From Wolfiporia cocos (Eukaryota > Basidiomycota > Agaricomycetes > Polyporales > Phaeolaceae), in the NCBI GenBank assembly GCA_029448655.1, contig JACCLO010000017.1, positions 372,001 through 436,000 of the forward strand: a DNA stretch of 64,000 nucleotides. The letters are read 5' to 3'. This document shows positions 45,459 to 55,544 of this stretch, piece after piece. Each line of letters opens with the position of its first letter. The first letter of the stretch is position 1. The translations under genes and the position numbers were made by a program. The notes under the pieces were generated by a model. That model was not told the DNA's origin, made no database searches, and was given only the letters and a program-made list of their open reading frames with translations.

Positions 45459-46382
45459 ATGAAGGCTGCACTTTCTAGAATCATGCCCCGAGTTACCCGT
45501 CGCACACGTGGCTCCTCCACTGCCCCCTACGTTAAGCCGGCGAAGCGGTCCCTTCTCAGCCGCATCGACATCACCGACATTCCTCGGGCAGAGGACGTCA
45601 CCTACACCCTTCCTGTAAAGGAAGATTACACTGGGAAGCTCCATCTCTGGGAGATTCCCGTTCACATGCCAAAGCACATCGCTGAGGCTGGGAAACCCGC
45701 TCCTCGACCTCCCAAGCCAGTTCCGCTCGCTAAGCGTATCTGGACAGAAGAAGAGAAGCTAGCCGCTTCCATTACCGCCATGGAGAACCTCATCGAACTC
45801 CGCGAACTCAACAAGCTCAAGCTCGCCCGCGATAAGCTGAATAAGCGAATCGCCGCCAAACAAGCCGCCAAGGAAGCCAGACCAGCAGCTTCTTCACTGG
45901 CCCTCCGTCTCTCCAGCCCGGCGGCCGGACCTCCCGTTCCGGCCAACCACAAGATTCTCGACCCTTCCCTCGTCTTCGGGAAGAAGAAGCCCCTCCAAGC
46001 ATGCGATCAAGTTATTCCCATGCTAGAAGGCACTCTCACTCGTCTTACTCCTCTCGCCAACCACCCCCCTAATTATCCAGGCTTCCATATGGAAAACGAC
46101 ATGCGTTTCCATACTATGGTAGTAGAATTGGAGGACTTGGTGGATAACGTAAAGGATAGAGCGAGACGGGGGAGGATCACCAATAGAGACTGGAGAATTA
46201 TGAAAAAGTATTGCAAACAGCTCGGCAGTATTTCCTTTTTGGATTGGCGTACGGACTTGGCTCGTATCATAGCAGAATGCGTAGCGCTACAAATTACTTT
46301 TGCCTTCGGTGTAACACCACCTGACAAGGTGGCAGGGCCCTCAACTACTTCGGTAGAAGAGGATATACTCGCGATTGTATAG
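45459..46382 (+). CDS. Extra ORF upstream of gag in element 2, unrecognised
   Basis: 307 aa from an ATG, in a different frame from gag and pol, 145 nt upstream of the gag start. The N terminus is Arg/Lys-rich (residues 1-40). Residues about 100-145 are rich in Leu/Lys/Glu/Ala and could form a coiled coil. A Pro/Ala/Ser-rich linker follows, then a helical C-terminal domain with VELEDLVDNVKDRARRG and WRTDLARIIAECVALQ. No zinc finger, membrane segment or enzyme motif is visible. Basic plus coiled-coil character would suit nucleic-acid or Gag binding, but no function is claimed. It is intact in a recently inserted copy, which suggests it matters to the element. Confidence 0.8.
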   Translation: MKAALSRIMPRVTRRTRGSSTAPYVKPAKRSLLSRIDITDIPRAEDVTYTLPVKEDYTGKLHLWEIPVHMPKHIAEAGKPAPRPPKPVPLAKRIWTEEEKLAASITAMENLIELRELNKLKLARDKLNKRIAAKQAAKEARPAASSLALRLSSPAAGPPVPANHKILDPSLVFGKKKPLQACDQVIPMLEGTLTRLTPLANHPPNYPGFHMENDMRFHTMVVELEDLVDNVKDRARRGRITNRDWRIMKKYCKQLGSISFLDWRTDLARIIAECVALQITFAFGVTPPDKVAGPSTTSVEEDILAIV

Positions 46383-46527
46383 TAGAAATACTATCATCTT
46401 TTAACTCTGAAATAGAGTGCGAGTGTGATCTATAACGAAAGTTGCAGCTTTCAAACCAAATCCCTTCTTAAGAATCTAAGACAATGAGTAACCGGAAACT
46501 AACATTCGTCACAAAACAGATTCACAA

Positions 46528-48522
46528 ATGTCTTCCACCTCCTCCGACAGCACTCCCCTCGCCCCCCGCAAGATGCGCCTCCGCTCAGAAGGTCCGGTAA
46601 CCCCGGTAGCAGGGCCCTCAGGGACTCAACCCCTGGTGACCCTAGAGCACCTAAGCGAGGAAGAGGAAGAGGAAGAGGACGAAGACGAAGATGAGGATGC
46701 CCCCCCACAGAGGGAATCTCCATCCAACCCCATGGGAACGCGTCCGGGCACACCTATCCCCGGATATCCCCCGGCTCGGTACACCCGTCCAATTGGGCCC
46801 GTCACGAACCTAGAAATAGAGTTTTCGGGTCCAGAACGCCGAACCAATGCCGAGGTCGAAAAAGGCCTCAAGACGTACCTCCCAGAGGAGGAACAACATA
46901 AGGTGGATGCGTCCCTACATGGGGCAATTCTCGATGCCGCCGTACAACGAAGTGCGGCAATCAGCCACGACAAGGTTAACACCCTTGGCCGAATGATGTA
47001 CGCCCGCCTGGAGCGAATCCATGGCAGAATCGACTCCCTGGTTGGGCAATCCAGGGCAATCGAACAGATGGCCCAAGACGAGCTACACGAAGCGGTCAAT
47101 TCAGTCCGCAACGAGGTTGTGTCCACTTTGGTGGACCTTGGCAAGGAACTCCGGCAGGAATACACCGCCAAGTTCTCCGCAATGGAGAAAGAGCTCCGGA
47201 AGGATTACCGGTCTCGGCTCGATGACCTCGAGGATGCATTCGCCGAGCGAATGGAGAAGGTTGAGGCAGAACTTCGGGGGAATCGCAAGAATCCCTCCGT
47301 CCCCTTTTCCATTCCTGGAATCCGCACGCCCCCGGAAGCACCCGCACCGGCCCCCAACACTGCTCGAACTCGCGCAGCCGAGGCCGCTGCAGCCGCTCAA
47401 GCTGCAGCCGCTGCTGCAGCAGCCGTCGCCCCGCAGATTCCAGGTCTGCCTCAAAACCTGAAAATTCCCCCTCCCCCCGAATTCTCTGGGTCATCTGGAA
47501 AGGTGACTGCGCAGGAATGGGTAGAGAAGATGGGCCTGTACTTCGGTACACTCAGGGTCTACGACGACCATGACCGTATCACCACGGCCCTCTTCCGCGT
47601 CACAGGGGACGCATACAAATTTTTCTCGCCTCTCATCAAGAAGGCAGGAAACGGTGAACCTCTCGGCACCTGGGAGGACTTCACCAAATCCGTAATGGTG
47701 CAATATGGGAAAATGACGGATAAGGAGATCGCGAAGAAGGAAATTCGCGGCTACTACGGCACGAAGGGCAAAGAACTGGCAGAATCGAACTATTTCAATT
47801 ACTGCGAACGGTTCCGCACCCTCGGCCGACTCTCCGAAACCGCCAACGAGACTCTGGTGTGGGAATTCACCGAGACTCTCCCCGAAAAGGTCAAGGACAC
47901 CTTAAACGTCCTCGGTAAGACTCCGTTCTTCAAGGCCCCGACCGACATCGAGCCCCTCATCGACTTCACTCTGGAAATGTACCAAACGTCATATCCAGAC
48001 AAGATCAAGGGTTCGATTTTCGAGAAGACCAGCAAGAAGGACTCGGCCCCTGCCGAAAAGAAGGAGACGTCCTCCGCTTCTGCGAAGAAGTCGGAGAAGA
48101 AAAAGGATAAGGGAAAGGCGCCCGCCAAAGCCCCCGCCGACACCGCCAATGCCGTCTGCACGTACTGCAAGCAGACGGGACACTATTTCAACAAGTGTCC
48201 TAAGCTTGCCGCGGACAAGGCTGCGGGAACGTTCGTGCCTGCCGCTCAGCGGGCCGAACAACAAAGGGCGAAGGATGCAGCTGCCGCGTCTGGAAAGACC
48301 ACGGCTGCCCCTTCGGGTAGTGGAAAGGGACCGGCTTCTGGCAAGAAGCCGTACTCGGCGCCCCCCGCGGATGGCAAGACGTATCGTGCCCGAACGATCT
48401 GGGAAGAAGTGATAGCTGACTCAAGCTCAGCAGGACCCTCGGCCCCCGCCACCACCGTCGCCAATGTCGGGACCATCTCGGTTCCCCTCGCCCCAACCAC
48501 ACGTCTCGAAGACGTTCTGTGA
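46528..48522 (+). CDS. gag: Gag of element 2
   Basis: 664 aa. An acidic Glu/Asp run lies near residues 45-60; a long helical region about residues 100-255 looks coiled-coil (repeated EKELRKDYRSRLDDLEDAF pattern). An Ala-rich stretch follows at about 285-310, then the capsid-like gag domain (about 320-500, with PPEFSG, TAQEWVEKM and WEDF). A Lys-rich linker precedes one CCHC knuckle (CTYCKQTGHYFNKC) near residue 547. The gag stop overlaps the +1-frame start of pol by about 60-110 nt. Confidence 0.93.
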   Translation: MSSTSSDSTPLAPRKMRLRSEGPVTPVAGPSGTQPLVTLEHLSEEEEEEEDEDEDEDAPPQRESPSNPMGTRPGTPIPGYPPARYTRPIGPVTNLEIEFSGPERRTNAEVEKGLKTYLPEEEQHKVDASLHGAILDAAVQRSAAISHDKVNTLGRMMYARLERIHGRIDSLVGQSRAIEQMAQDELHEAVNSVRNEVVSTLVDLGKELRQEYTAKFSAMEKELRKDYRSRLDDLEDAFAERMEKVEAELRGNRKNPSVPFSIPGIRTPPEAPAPAPNTARTRAAEAAAAAQAAAAAAAAVAPQIPGLPQNLKIPPPPEFSGSSGKVTAQEWVEKMGLYFGTLRVYDDHDRITTALFRVTGDAYKFFSPLIKKAGNGEPLGTWEDFTKSVMVQYGKMTDKEIAKKEIRGYYGTKGKELAESNYFNYCERFRTLGRLSETANETLVWEFTETLPEKVKDTLNVLGKTPFFKAPTDIEPLIDFTLEMYQTSYPDKIKGSIFEKTSKKDSAPAEKKETSSASAKKSEKKKDKGKAPAKAPADTANAVCTYCKQTGHYFNKCPKLAADKAAGTFVPAAQRAEQQRAKDAAAASGKTTAAPSGSGKGPASGKKPYSAPPADGKTYRARTIWEEVIADSSSAGPSAPATTVANVGTISVPLAPTTRLEDVL

Positions 48523-51500
48523 AGAACACACCAGCCCCGCAGCGGCTGGGAGTGTACAGCGCCCTGAAGAAGCGCACCTCTACGAAGAGGCTTCACAGAG
48601 ACCCCTTATCTTGTGGGAAGACAAGGCGGTCGTACGTCACCCGGTATCCCATCTCGGTATATTCGGTAACTCGGCAATGGACTTTGCCCGGAGGACAAGG
48701 ACACTAGCTACACGTGCCCCTCCTGTACAATACTTTTATCCTGACCCGCTCGCACTGAAGTTTTTCACTTTGTATAATGTACATGGAAACGATTCTCGAG
48801 ACGACAATAAATCGTTCTCTATCGAAGTGGAACTGTGGGTATATGGAAAGAAAGTTAACGCCATGGCATTAATCGACACCGGTGCATCAATAAGCGTCAT
48901 CGATAAGAAACTCGTCCATGAGGAGAAGTTAGTCACTCAGAAACTACCTTCACCCCTCGAGATTCGTAACGCCGACGGTACCTCTAATACCGCCGGTAAT
49001 ATCAATATGGCAGTAAAAGCTTATATGGTGCACGAGGAACACAAGTCCACCGAATTCTTGTACGTAATGGACGTACAGAATGCGGATGTGATCCTCGGAT
49101 ATGACTGGTTCCTGAAACACAATCCGGACTTCAATTGGCCGGAAGGAACCTTCACATATCGGTGTACGGAAAAATGCAAACATGGCAAACGGGTTTCGAT
49201 TTCTGAGGAAGAAGACGAAATCGAACCCCGCAACATCTATCAGATCATCAACGACTTTCCAATAGATTTTCTCGGCTTAGAGGAGCCTGAGAATCCCTTT
49301 GTCGCTTGGGTGAACACCCTTGACGAAGGAACGGAACTCCTTATCGACGCCATTCAGTCGATAACGGAGAAGTCGGATGATGAATTCCTGACAGATGCGG
49401 ATCTCCAAAAATGGAAATCCTTGGTTCCAGAGGAATACCAGGAGTTTGGTCCCACGGTATTTTCTCAACGCGCATCCGAAAGGATGCCCGAGCGGAAACC
49501 ATACGACCACGCCATCGACTTCCCCGATGACGCGGTACTACCGCCCCCGAGTAAGGCATACAAGATGTCTCCTCAGGAAGCGAACTCGCTAGATCAGTGG
49601 ATTCAGGAAGAGTTACGGAAGGGCTACATCCGACACTCAAAATCCCCGATCGCGAGCCCGGTCTTCTTCGTCCCTAAAAAAGACGGCGGAGCCCGAATGG
49701 TAGTCGATTACCGAAAAGTAAATGACCTGACCATTAAAAACAGGTACCCTCTCCCACGCATAGACGAGCTTATCGATAAGCTTAGTCAGGCTTCGATATT
49801 TACGAAGCTCGACTTGCGTTGGGGTTACAACAACGTAAGAATCAAGGAGGGAGATGAATGGAAGACCGCATTCATTACGCCTAACGGCCTTTACAAAGCC
49901 GTAGTCATGTACTTCGGTTTTTGTAATGCACCCAGCACGTTCCAACACATGATGAACGATATCCTAGGTGACCTTATCAGAGAAGGAAAGGTCATTGTCT
50001 ACCTAGACGACATCCTTGTGTTCGGAAACGACCTGCTGGAACACCGTCGTATTGTCAAGCAAGTATTACAAATCTTGCAAGACAACGACTTGTTCGCGAA
50101 GCCTGAAAAGTGCTTCTTCAAACAAAGCAATATTGAATACCTGGGAATGATCATTTCCAAAGGAAAAGTCGAAATGGACCCTAAGAAGGTAGCCGGCGTA
50201 ATGGACTGGCCTACACCTGCCAAGGTGAAGGATGTCCAGGCCTTTGTTGGCTTCGCCAACTACTACCGTCGGTTCATCAAGGACTTCTCCAAAGTGGTTA
50301 AGCCGTTAACTGAACTGTCCAAGAAAAACACGCAGTGGAACTGGGGACCCGAACAAGCGGAAGCCTTCCAAACTCTCAAGGAAGCTTTCACATCGGCTCC
50401 AATACTCCGGATCCCAGATCAGGAGTCCCCGTTCCGCGTGGAAGCGGATTCTTCCGATTACGCAACTGGTGCGGTGCTATCGCAATACTCTTCGGAGGAT
50501 AAGCTCTGGCACCCGGTAGCCTTTTACTCGAAATCTCTATCAGCACCCGAAAGGAACTATGAGATTTACGATAAGGAGTTGCTCGCAATCATCCGCGCTC
50601 TAGAGGAATGGAGACATTACCTCGAAGGACATCCACACAAATTCGAAGTATGGTCGGATCATCTCAATCTGACATATTTCAAATCGGCACAACGGCTAAC
50701 CCGGAGACAGGCACGTTGGAGTCTTTACCTGACAAGGTTCAACTTCACCATGTGCCACAAACCCGGTAAAACAATGCTTACGGCTGATCCTCTGTCACGG
50801 AGGCCAGACCATGAAGAGGGGGTGGAACTCGACAATCGCGATCAAATTTTGCTGAAACCGGAATACTTTACGGTTAGGGCGCTAGAAGCGTCACAGCAGG
50901 AGATACAATCAGGCGACGAGGACCTTCTCCGACAAATCCGACAAGCCCTCATGGACGATCAGATTACCAAGGATTACCAGGAACTACTGAAAAGTGGTCC
51001 CAAGGAATTCGGTAAAGATCTCCAGGAATGGAACATGGAGGCCGGATTACTCTTCAGACGAGGAAAAGTGTACGTTCCAAAAGAGCCTAAGGAATTGCGC
51101 ACGAAGATTCTGGAGTTACATCATGACCATGTGACTGCCGGACACTTCGGACGATGGAAGACCTATGAACTTCTATCACGTAATTACTGGTGGCCTGGAA
51201 TGACCACGATGGTGAAGCAATACGTGGAAGGTTGTGATACATGCCAACGCATGAAGAACCGCAACCAGACCCCGTATGGACCCCTGCAACCGCTCCCAGT
51301 ACCGGAAGCACCCTGGGACACAATCACAATCGACTTCATCGTCCACTTACCGCCTAGCGGCGAATTTAAACAATTCACTGCTATCATGGTAGTAGTGGAC
51401 CGATTGACCAAGCGCGCACACTTCATTCCCACGTCAGACAATATCTCGGCAAAGGAATTAGCGAACCTCTTGTACCTCCGGATTTACCCAAATCACGGAC

Positions 51501-52999
51501 TTCCGAGACAAATTATTTCGGATAGAGGACCGCAATTCTCTTCTGAGTTATTCAAGGGATGGTGCGAACAATTGGGAATTCAGAGGTCGATGACGACAGC
51601 CTACCACCCGCAAGCGGACGGCCAAACGGAGAGAATTAACCAAATTCTAGAACAATACCTACGATGCTACATCGACGTTATCCAAAAAGATAACTGGGTG
51701 TTCTACCTCCCCACGGCAGAGTTTGCATACAATAACGCGGCTAGCGAGACGACCAAGAATAGTCCATTCTTCGTCGAATTAGGAAGGCATCCCAATGCAG
51801 GACCTACGGATTTGAAGCCGACGCAATATTCGGATTTAAATCAATTCGCTTACGCCAGATGGTCAGCACAAGAACAAGCTAAGGCGGCTATGAAACTGGC
51901 TGCTGAACGCTGGTCTTGGTACTATGATCAACACAAGCGCTCGGTACCGTTTAAAGTTGGCGATAAAGTTCTCGTTGACGCCCGTAGCTGGCAAGATTCC
52001 GAAAGAAGTCTTAGTCCACGCTATTTGGGACCATTTAAGATAATTGAACAATTATCGCCGGTCACCTTTAGGGTACATATGGACGAGCAATACAGGGCTT
52101 ATCACCCAGTATTCCACGCTTCTAAGTTGGTTATGTACAGGGACCCTGTGCATCAGAAGAAACCGGAGCCTCAACCAGAAATGGTCGACGGCGAGGAACT
52201 ATGGGAAGTCGAGAAGATCTTAGATCATCGTCTCCGCGCAGGAAGAGTTGAATACAGAATCCGATGGAAAGGGTTCGGTATCAACGACGACTCCTGGGTA
52301 CGCGAAGCCGATCTCGATACGGCGTACGACATTCTGCAGGAATACAAGGCTTCACACGCCATTCCAATGCAGGATGTCCCCCTCAGGCGATTGGCTAGAA
52401 GGAAAGAAACAGTTCACGTCTTCGACCCTGACAGCGACGACTGGGAAGCCGACGAATGCCTGTGGCCAGACGACTGGCCACAGTATCGCGAAGAATTTGC
52501 GAAGGATCCTAAGCAGCGCATGGTTAGACACCCCGACGGGGGATGGATGTCAGCAGACATTAACCAAAACGCGGACTTGAAGATCGTAGTCGGTGAAGGC
52601 GGCCGAATGCCGGAAAAGGGAACCAAGGACTCGGTTGGGTTTGACCTGTACACTGCAACAGGCGACGTTCTGCCGGCTCACGGGCAGACAGAATACAATA
52701 CCAAACTGAAAATCCAGGTACCTTTCGGCACTTACGGACGTATCGCCCCCCGCTCTAGTCTTGCCCGAAAAGGCATAGACATAATGGGTGGCGTTATCGA
52801 CCACGATTATCAAGGCGAAGTAATCATCATTCTCCGGAACCACTCCGACATATCTATCGATATTCGGGCCGGTGATAAGATTGCGCAGCTCATCTGCAAA
52901 GTTGCTAAGGACCCGCACATTACGCTACACGGAAAATCTTACTTTGAAAAGATTAAATCCGAGCGCGGTACTGGTGGATTCGGCTCCACAGGAAAGTAA
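48464..52999 (+). CDS. pol: Pol of element 2: protease-RT-RNase H-integrase-chromodomain-dUTPase
   Basis: 1511 aa from an ATG inside gag, in the +1 frame, which opens at about 48414. Domains: retropepsin with DTG at residues 138-140; RT with YLDD at 513-516; RNase H from about 650 with Asp662; integrase HHCC (HHDHVTAGHF to CDTC) and DDE residues D957, D1020, E1056 with the expected D-62-D-35-E spacing; chromodomain about 1244-1295 (ELWEVEKILDHR, RWKGFGINDDSW), which would steer integration to modified histones. Then comes a dUTPase at about 1374-1511 with all five motifs: GFDLYTA, PRSSLA, GVIDHDYQGE, AGDKIAQLI, RGTGGFGSTG. A dUTPase behind a chromodomain is an uncommon architecture. Expression is either by +1 frameshifting or restart at the overlapping ATG. 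No disabling change seen. Confidence 0.96.
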   Translation: MSGPSRFPSPQPHVSKTFCEEHTSPAAAGSVQRPEEAHLYEEASQRPLILWEDKAVVRHPVSHLGIFGNSAMDFARRTRTLATRAPPVQYFYPDPLALKFFTLYNVHGNDSRDDNKSFSIEVELWVYGKKVNAMALIDTGASISVIDKKLVHEEKLVTQKLPSPLEIRNADGTSNTAGNINMAVKAYMVHEEHKSTEFLYVMDVQNADVILGYDWFLKHNPDFNWPEGTFTYRCTEKCKHGKRVSISEEEDEIEPRNIYQIINDFPIDFLGLEEPENPFVAWVNTLDEGTELLIDAIQSITEKSDDEFLTDADLQKWKSLVPEEYQEFGPTVFSQRASERMPERKPYDHAIDFPDDAVLPPPSKAYKMSPQEANSLDQWIQEELRKGYIRHSKSPIASPVFFVPKKDGGARMVVDYRKVNDLTIKNRYPLPRIDELIDKLSQASIFTKLDLRWGYNNVRIKEGDEWKTAFITPNGLYKAVVMYFGFCNAPSTFQHMMNDILGDLIREGKVIVYLDDILVFGNDLLEHRRIVKQVLQILQDNDLFAKPEKCFFKQSNIEYLGMIISKGKVEMDPKKVAGVMDWPTPAKVKDVQAFVGFANYYRRFIKDFSKVVKPLTELSKKNTQWNWGPEQAEAFQTLKEAFTSAPILRIPDQESPFRVEADSSDYATGAVLSQYSSEDKLWHPVAFYSKSLSAPERNYEIYDKELLAIIRALEEWRHYLEGHPHKFEVWSDHLNLTYFKSAQRLTRRQARWSLYLTRFNFTMCHKPGKTMLTADPLSRRPDHEEGVELDNRDQILLKPEYFTVRALEASQQEIQSGDEDLLRQIRQALMDDQITKDYQELLKSGPKEFGKDLQEWNMEAGLLFRRGKVYVPKEPKELRTKILELHHDHVTAGHFGRWKTYELLSRNYWWPGMTTMVKQYVEGCDTCQRMKNRNQTPYGPLQPLPVPEAPWDTITIDFIVHLPPSGEFKQFTAIMVVVDRLTKRAHFIPTSDNISAKELANLLYLRIYPNHGLPRQIISDRGPQFSSELFKGWCEQLGIQRSMTTAYHPQADGQTERINQILEQYLRCYIDVIQKDNWVFYLPTAEFAYNNAASETTKNSPFFVELGRHPNAGPTDLKPTQYSDLNQFAYARWSAQEQAKAAMKLAAERWSWYYDQHKRSVPFKVGDKVLVDARSWQDSERSLSPRYLGPFKIIEQLSPVTFRVHMDEQYRAYHPVFHASKLVMYRDPVHQKKPEPQPEMVDGEELWEVEKILDHRLRAGRVEYRIRWKGFGINDDSWVREADLDTAYDILQEYKASHAIPMQDVPLRRLARRKETVHVFDPDSDDWEADECLWPDDWPQYREEFAKDPKQRMVRHPDGGWMSADINQNADLKIVVGEGGRMPEKGTKDSVGFDLYTATGDVLPAHGQTEYNTKLKIQVPFGTYGRIAPRSSLARKGIDIMGGVIDHDYQGEVIIILRNHSDISIDIRAGDKIAQLICKVAKDPHITLHGKSYFEKIKSERGTGGFGSTGK

Positions 53000-53024
53000 T
53001 CGTTCCATTAGGGACAATGAAACC

Positions 53025-53035
53025 TGAAGAGGGGG
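53025..53035 (+). other. Polypurine tract of element 2
   Basis: GAAGAGGGGG lies three bases before the 3' LTR, the expected plus-strand primer. Confidence 0.8.
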
Positions 53036-53038
53036 TAA

Positions 53039-53696
53039 TGTCACAGATTTGGGACATGCCACTATTTTTCCCGTATTTTTACCTATTTATCTGGTATTTC
53101 TACGATCTTGTAGACATTTACGCTGCTAAGCGCCCGTCTACACGTACACGCGACCAAACAACACGTACATAACACGTTCGTACGCGTCTATGACTCAGCG
53201 GACTAACCTCCGGTGTCACGCGCCTTACTCATATCCCGATACCGGGCTATGTCAGTACAATTGGATAAGCGGCCCGCTCGTTATCACAAGCCAATACCCT
53301 TAGTATTACTCATATCCCGATACCGGTATATAGTTATCACGTGTACGGCTTACTAACGCAGCAACGCCACTTCTACAACATGGACCTACGGTCCAAACAC
53401 TGTTTCTTACTGGTGCGGCCATTACCGGCGCACATGGTCTACTGTAGTTTACGACTTAGCTGTATTAGTTATGTCTGCGCACAGACCGTCTAACTGTTTG
53501 GCTCCTCTCCGAGTAACCAAACAATGCATGTATATAAGTAGGGCTATCACTACGATAAGCCTTAGATTTGTTCTCTGCATTCGCACAGTTACATATCATC
53601 TCTGCTTGCGCCCACTAGTCTCCTCACCAACCTTCTGCAACTCCTTCAAGTCGCTTATAAGGTTATAGTGTGAGTCCCACAGTCTAGTCTGTGTCA
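53039..53696 (+). repeat. 3' LTR of element 2 (658 bp)
   Basis: Same length and, by eye, the same sequence as the 5' LTR; followed by the target duplication AGGGT at 53697-53701. Confidence 0.97.
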
Positions 53697-53825
53697 AGGG
53701 TGCCATGTTGGCATCATATCCTTGTTGTGCAAGAAGGTAACATGGGAGCTTATCTCCACAGTAGCCTCAGGTTTAGACCAGCAGCCCAGATGGTGGTGAA
53801 TTCTGAACTTATGACAAGACCACCC

Positions 53826-53970
53826 ATAGCCCACAGAGCTAACTGGGGTGAGGTGGGTGGAAGAGCACAGAATAAGGTCTGAACCTGTGCTCTACCCCCT
53901 ATATATATTAGTGTAGCATTTATGCATATATATCTTAGCTGCTGGTAATGGCGATTTTGCCCATGACACC
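53826..53970 (+). repeat. Dispersed repeat, copy 2
   Basis: Matches 40895-41052 in the same orientation with scattered substitutions. Family not identified. Confidence 0.75.
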
Positions 53971-53976
53971 ATGAGA

Positions 53977-54479
53977 CTGTATCGCTTCAACAACGTTCTG
54001 CATTGTATGTAGTGGTATAGGTATAATATCAATATATTTATATTAAGTGTGCATGCTGTGAATGAAAGCATGACCGCTGTCAAATTAAGATCTGAGTGGC
54101 TCTAATTGAGCTCTAATTGGCCCTAATCAAGCTGGATTAGAAATAATTAGGCTCTAGCTTAATTAAGTTATCCAGGGGGGGTTTTGTAAATTTATAATCT
54201 TCCTAATCATTCTAATTTGGGATAATCCAGCTGGATTAGATCTAATCTGTCCCTAATCTCTCTATACTAGCAAAGTAGTATTTTCCTGATGTATATGTTA
54301 CTACATAATTGGATGGAGCACTTGCTGCCTTCAGCAACCTTTTATCCTCTTGATGAAGCCAAGCACTTGGCTCAAAGGTCTAACATTCAATAGCAAAAGT
54401 ACTCATGACAACATTTTTTGGAATCCTCATCTGTGCACTCACAAACTCGTCCACAGCTCCCGTGCACTCTCCTGCCTAC
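53977..54479. other. No gene recognised; CTAAT-rich segment
   Basis: 54120-54260 repeats CTAAT/ATTAG phrases, with AGCTGGATTAG occurring twice. No protein recognised. Confidence 0.5.
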
Positions 54480-55095
54480 CTGCCCTCCACACCCGCTCCC
54501 TGTCCTCCTGCTCCTCCCTCCTCGCCGCCTTGAGCACGCATGCAACCTCCAAAAAGCTCTTTGTGGGTGGCGGACAAAGACGGTGCACATCCCGTGCAAT
54601 GCAGCTGCATGGAGGTCATAGATATGTGCAGCGACCATTGCGCACTGGTGCGGTACGAGCAAGAGGTGCTGCAGCATGCTGAGATACATCTTTGGGTTCA
54701 GCTTGTATGAGCTGAGCAGCTCCAAGGAGAGGATCACGTCCCACGGGAGGTTGCTGTTCTTCGCCTGTGTGCATTCTGCATCAGCTCATGTAGGCCTAAG
54801 CAAGAGGGAGAAAATGGGAGGGGGAAGGGGGACACACCATGTCGACGAGTGTGCACACATTCCTGTTCGAAATTAAAGTGGGCCAATGATTGCGTGCTTC
54901 TTGAGCACGTACAGGCCTGCGGTGGTGTCTGCCCAGCCTGTGCATGCCGTCAGCTGGCTAGTCGTCTGCATGTGGTGGCAGTGGCATACCTGGGATATCA
55001 TGCCAGAAGAGGACAAGCTCATGGCGCTGCACGTCGATTGTGAGGTGTGCGTGAGGTGCGCCCAGTGCCGGCTGGCCAGCATGCGGTCGAGTTGA
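54480..55095 (-). pseudogene. Haloacid-dehalogenase-like (type II) pseudogene
   Basis: On the minus strand, fragments of the HAD fold occur in the right order but different frames: GLYVLKKHAIIGPL (about 54900), SNRNVCTLVDM (about 54850), then after a gap LSLELLSSYKLNPKMYL and QCAMVAAHIYDLHAAALHG, then TVFVRHP. In intact relatives these are one frame (IGPLSNG; YKPNP with the catalytic Lys; MVAAH.WDL). The N-terminal nucleophile Asp motif was not found. Frame changes and the gap indicate decay rather than splicing. Confidence 0.6.
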
Positions 55096-55544
55096 GGATA
55101 GATCTGTGAATGGAGAGAACAGTCAGTGGGTGGCTAGTGGCAGTGGCTTCATGCGACAAGCCATCAGGCCACATGATGGAGCCATAGACTGCCACATCTG
55201 CCTCCATCAACAATGTGATGTGGCAGGCTGCAACATGGTGTGGCAACATCCCAATCTCAAATCAGGATTGAGGCCCAATCAATGCAGAGTATCAGTGACA
55301 TATCGTCACATCCATGTCGCAATTGAGCATGCCCTGCGTGCCTTCTGCAACAGCAAACTTGCAAATGCAGTGCATTGCTCGGGTGCCCAAAGGATGGTTA
55401 TTGTACATTCTATGATGAGGACGTAGGTGAGGATGGCATTCTCAATGAAAGTATAGTTTACGAAGAGCATTTTGGTACTGATGACTATGACTCTCAACAG
55501 CTGGTGTCTTTGATTTCCAAAATCATTCAACCTTGTTGAATATT
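55096..55544. other. No gene recognised
   Basis: Open frames on both strands up to 106 codons, none recognised. Confidence 0.4.

Larger units (their letters stand above)
43782..53696 (+). mobile_element. Complete Ty3/gypsy chromovirus, element 2 (9,915 bp)
   Basis: Two 658-bp LTRs (43782-44439, 53039-53696) look identical base for base and are bracketed by a perfect 5-bp duplication AGGGT (43777-43781 and 53697-53701). Order: LTR, self-priming site, leader of about 1 kb, an extra ORF (307 aa), gag, pol (protease, RT, RNase H, integrase, chromodomain, dUTPase), polypurine tract, LTR. The three ORFs lie in three reading frames and all are intact. Identical LTRs mean insertion was recent; the copy is likely competent. 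Confidence 0.97.

Noticed and set aside
43782..53696. tRNA-primed replication of element 2
   Set aside because: The bases after the 5' LTR do not look like a tRNA 3' end complement starting with TGG, while an exact 11-nt match to the RNA start is present.
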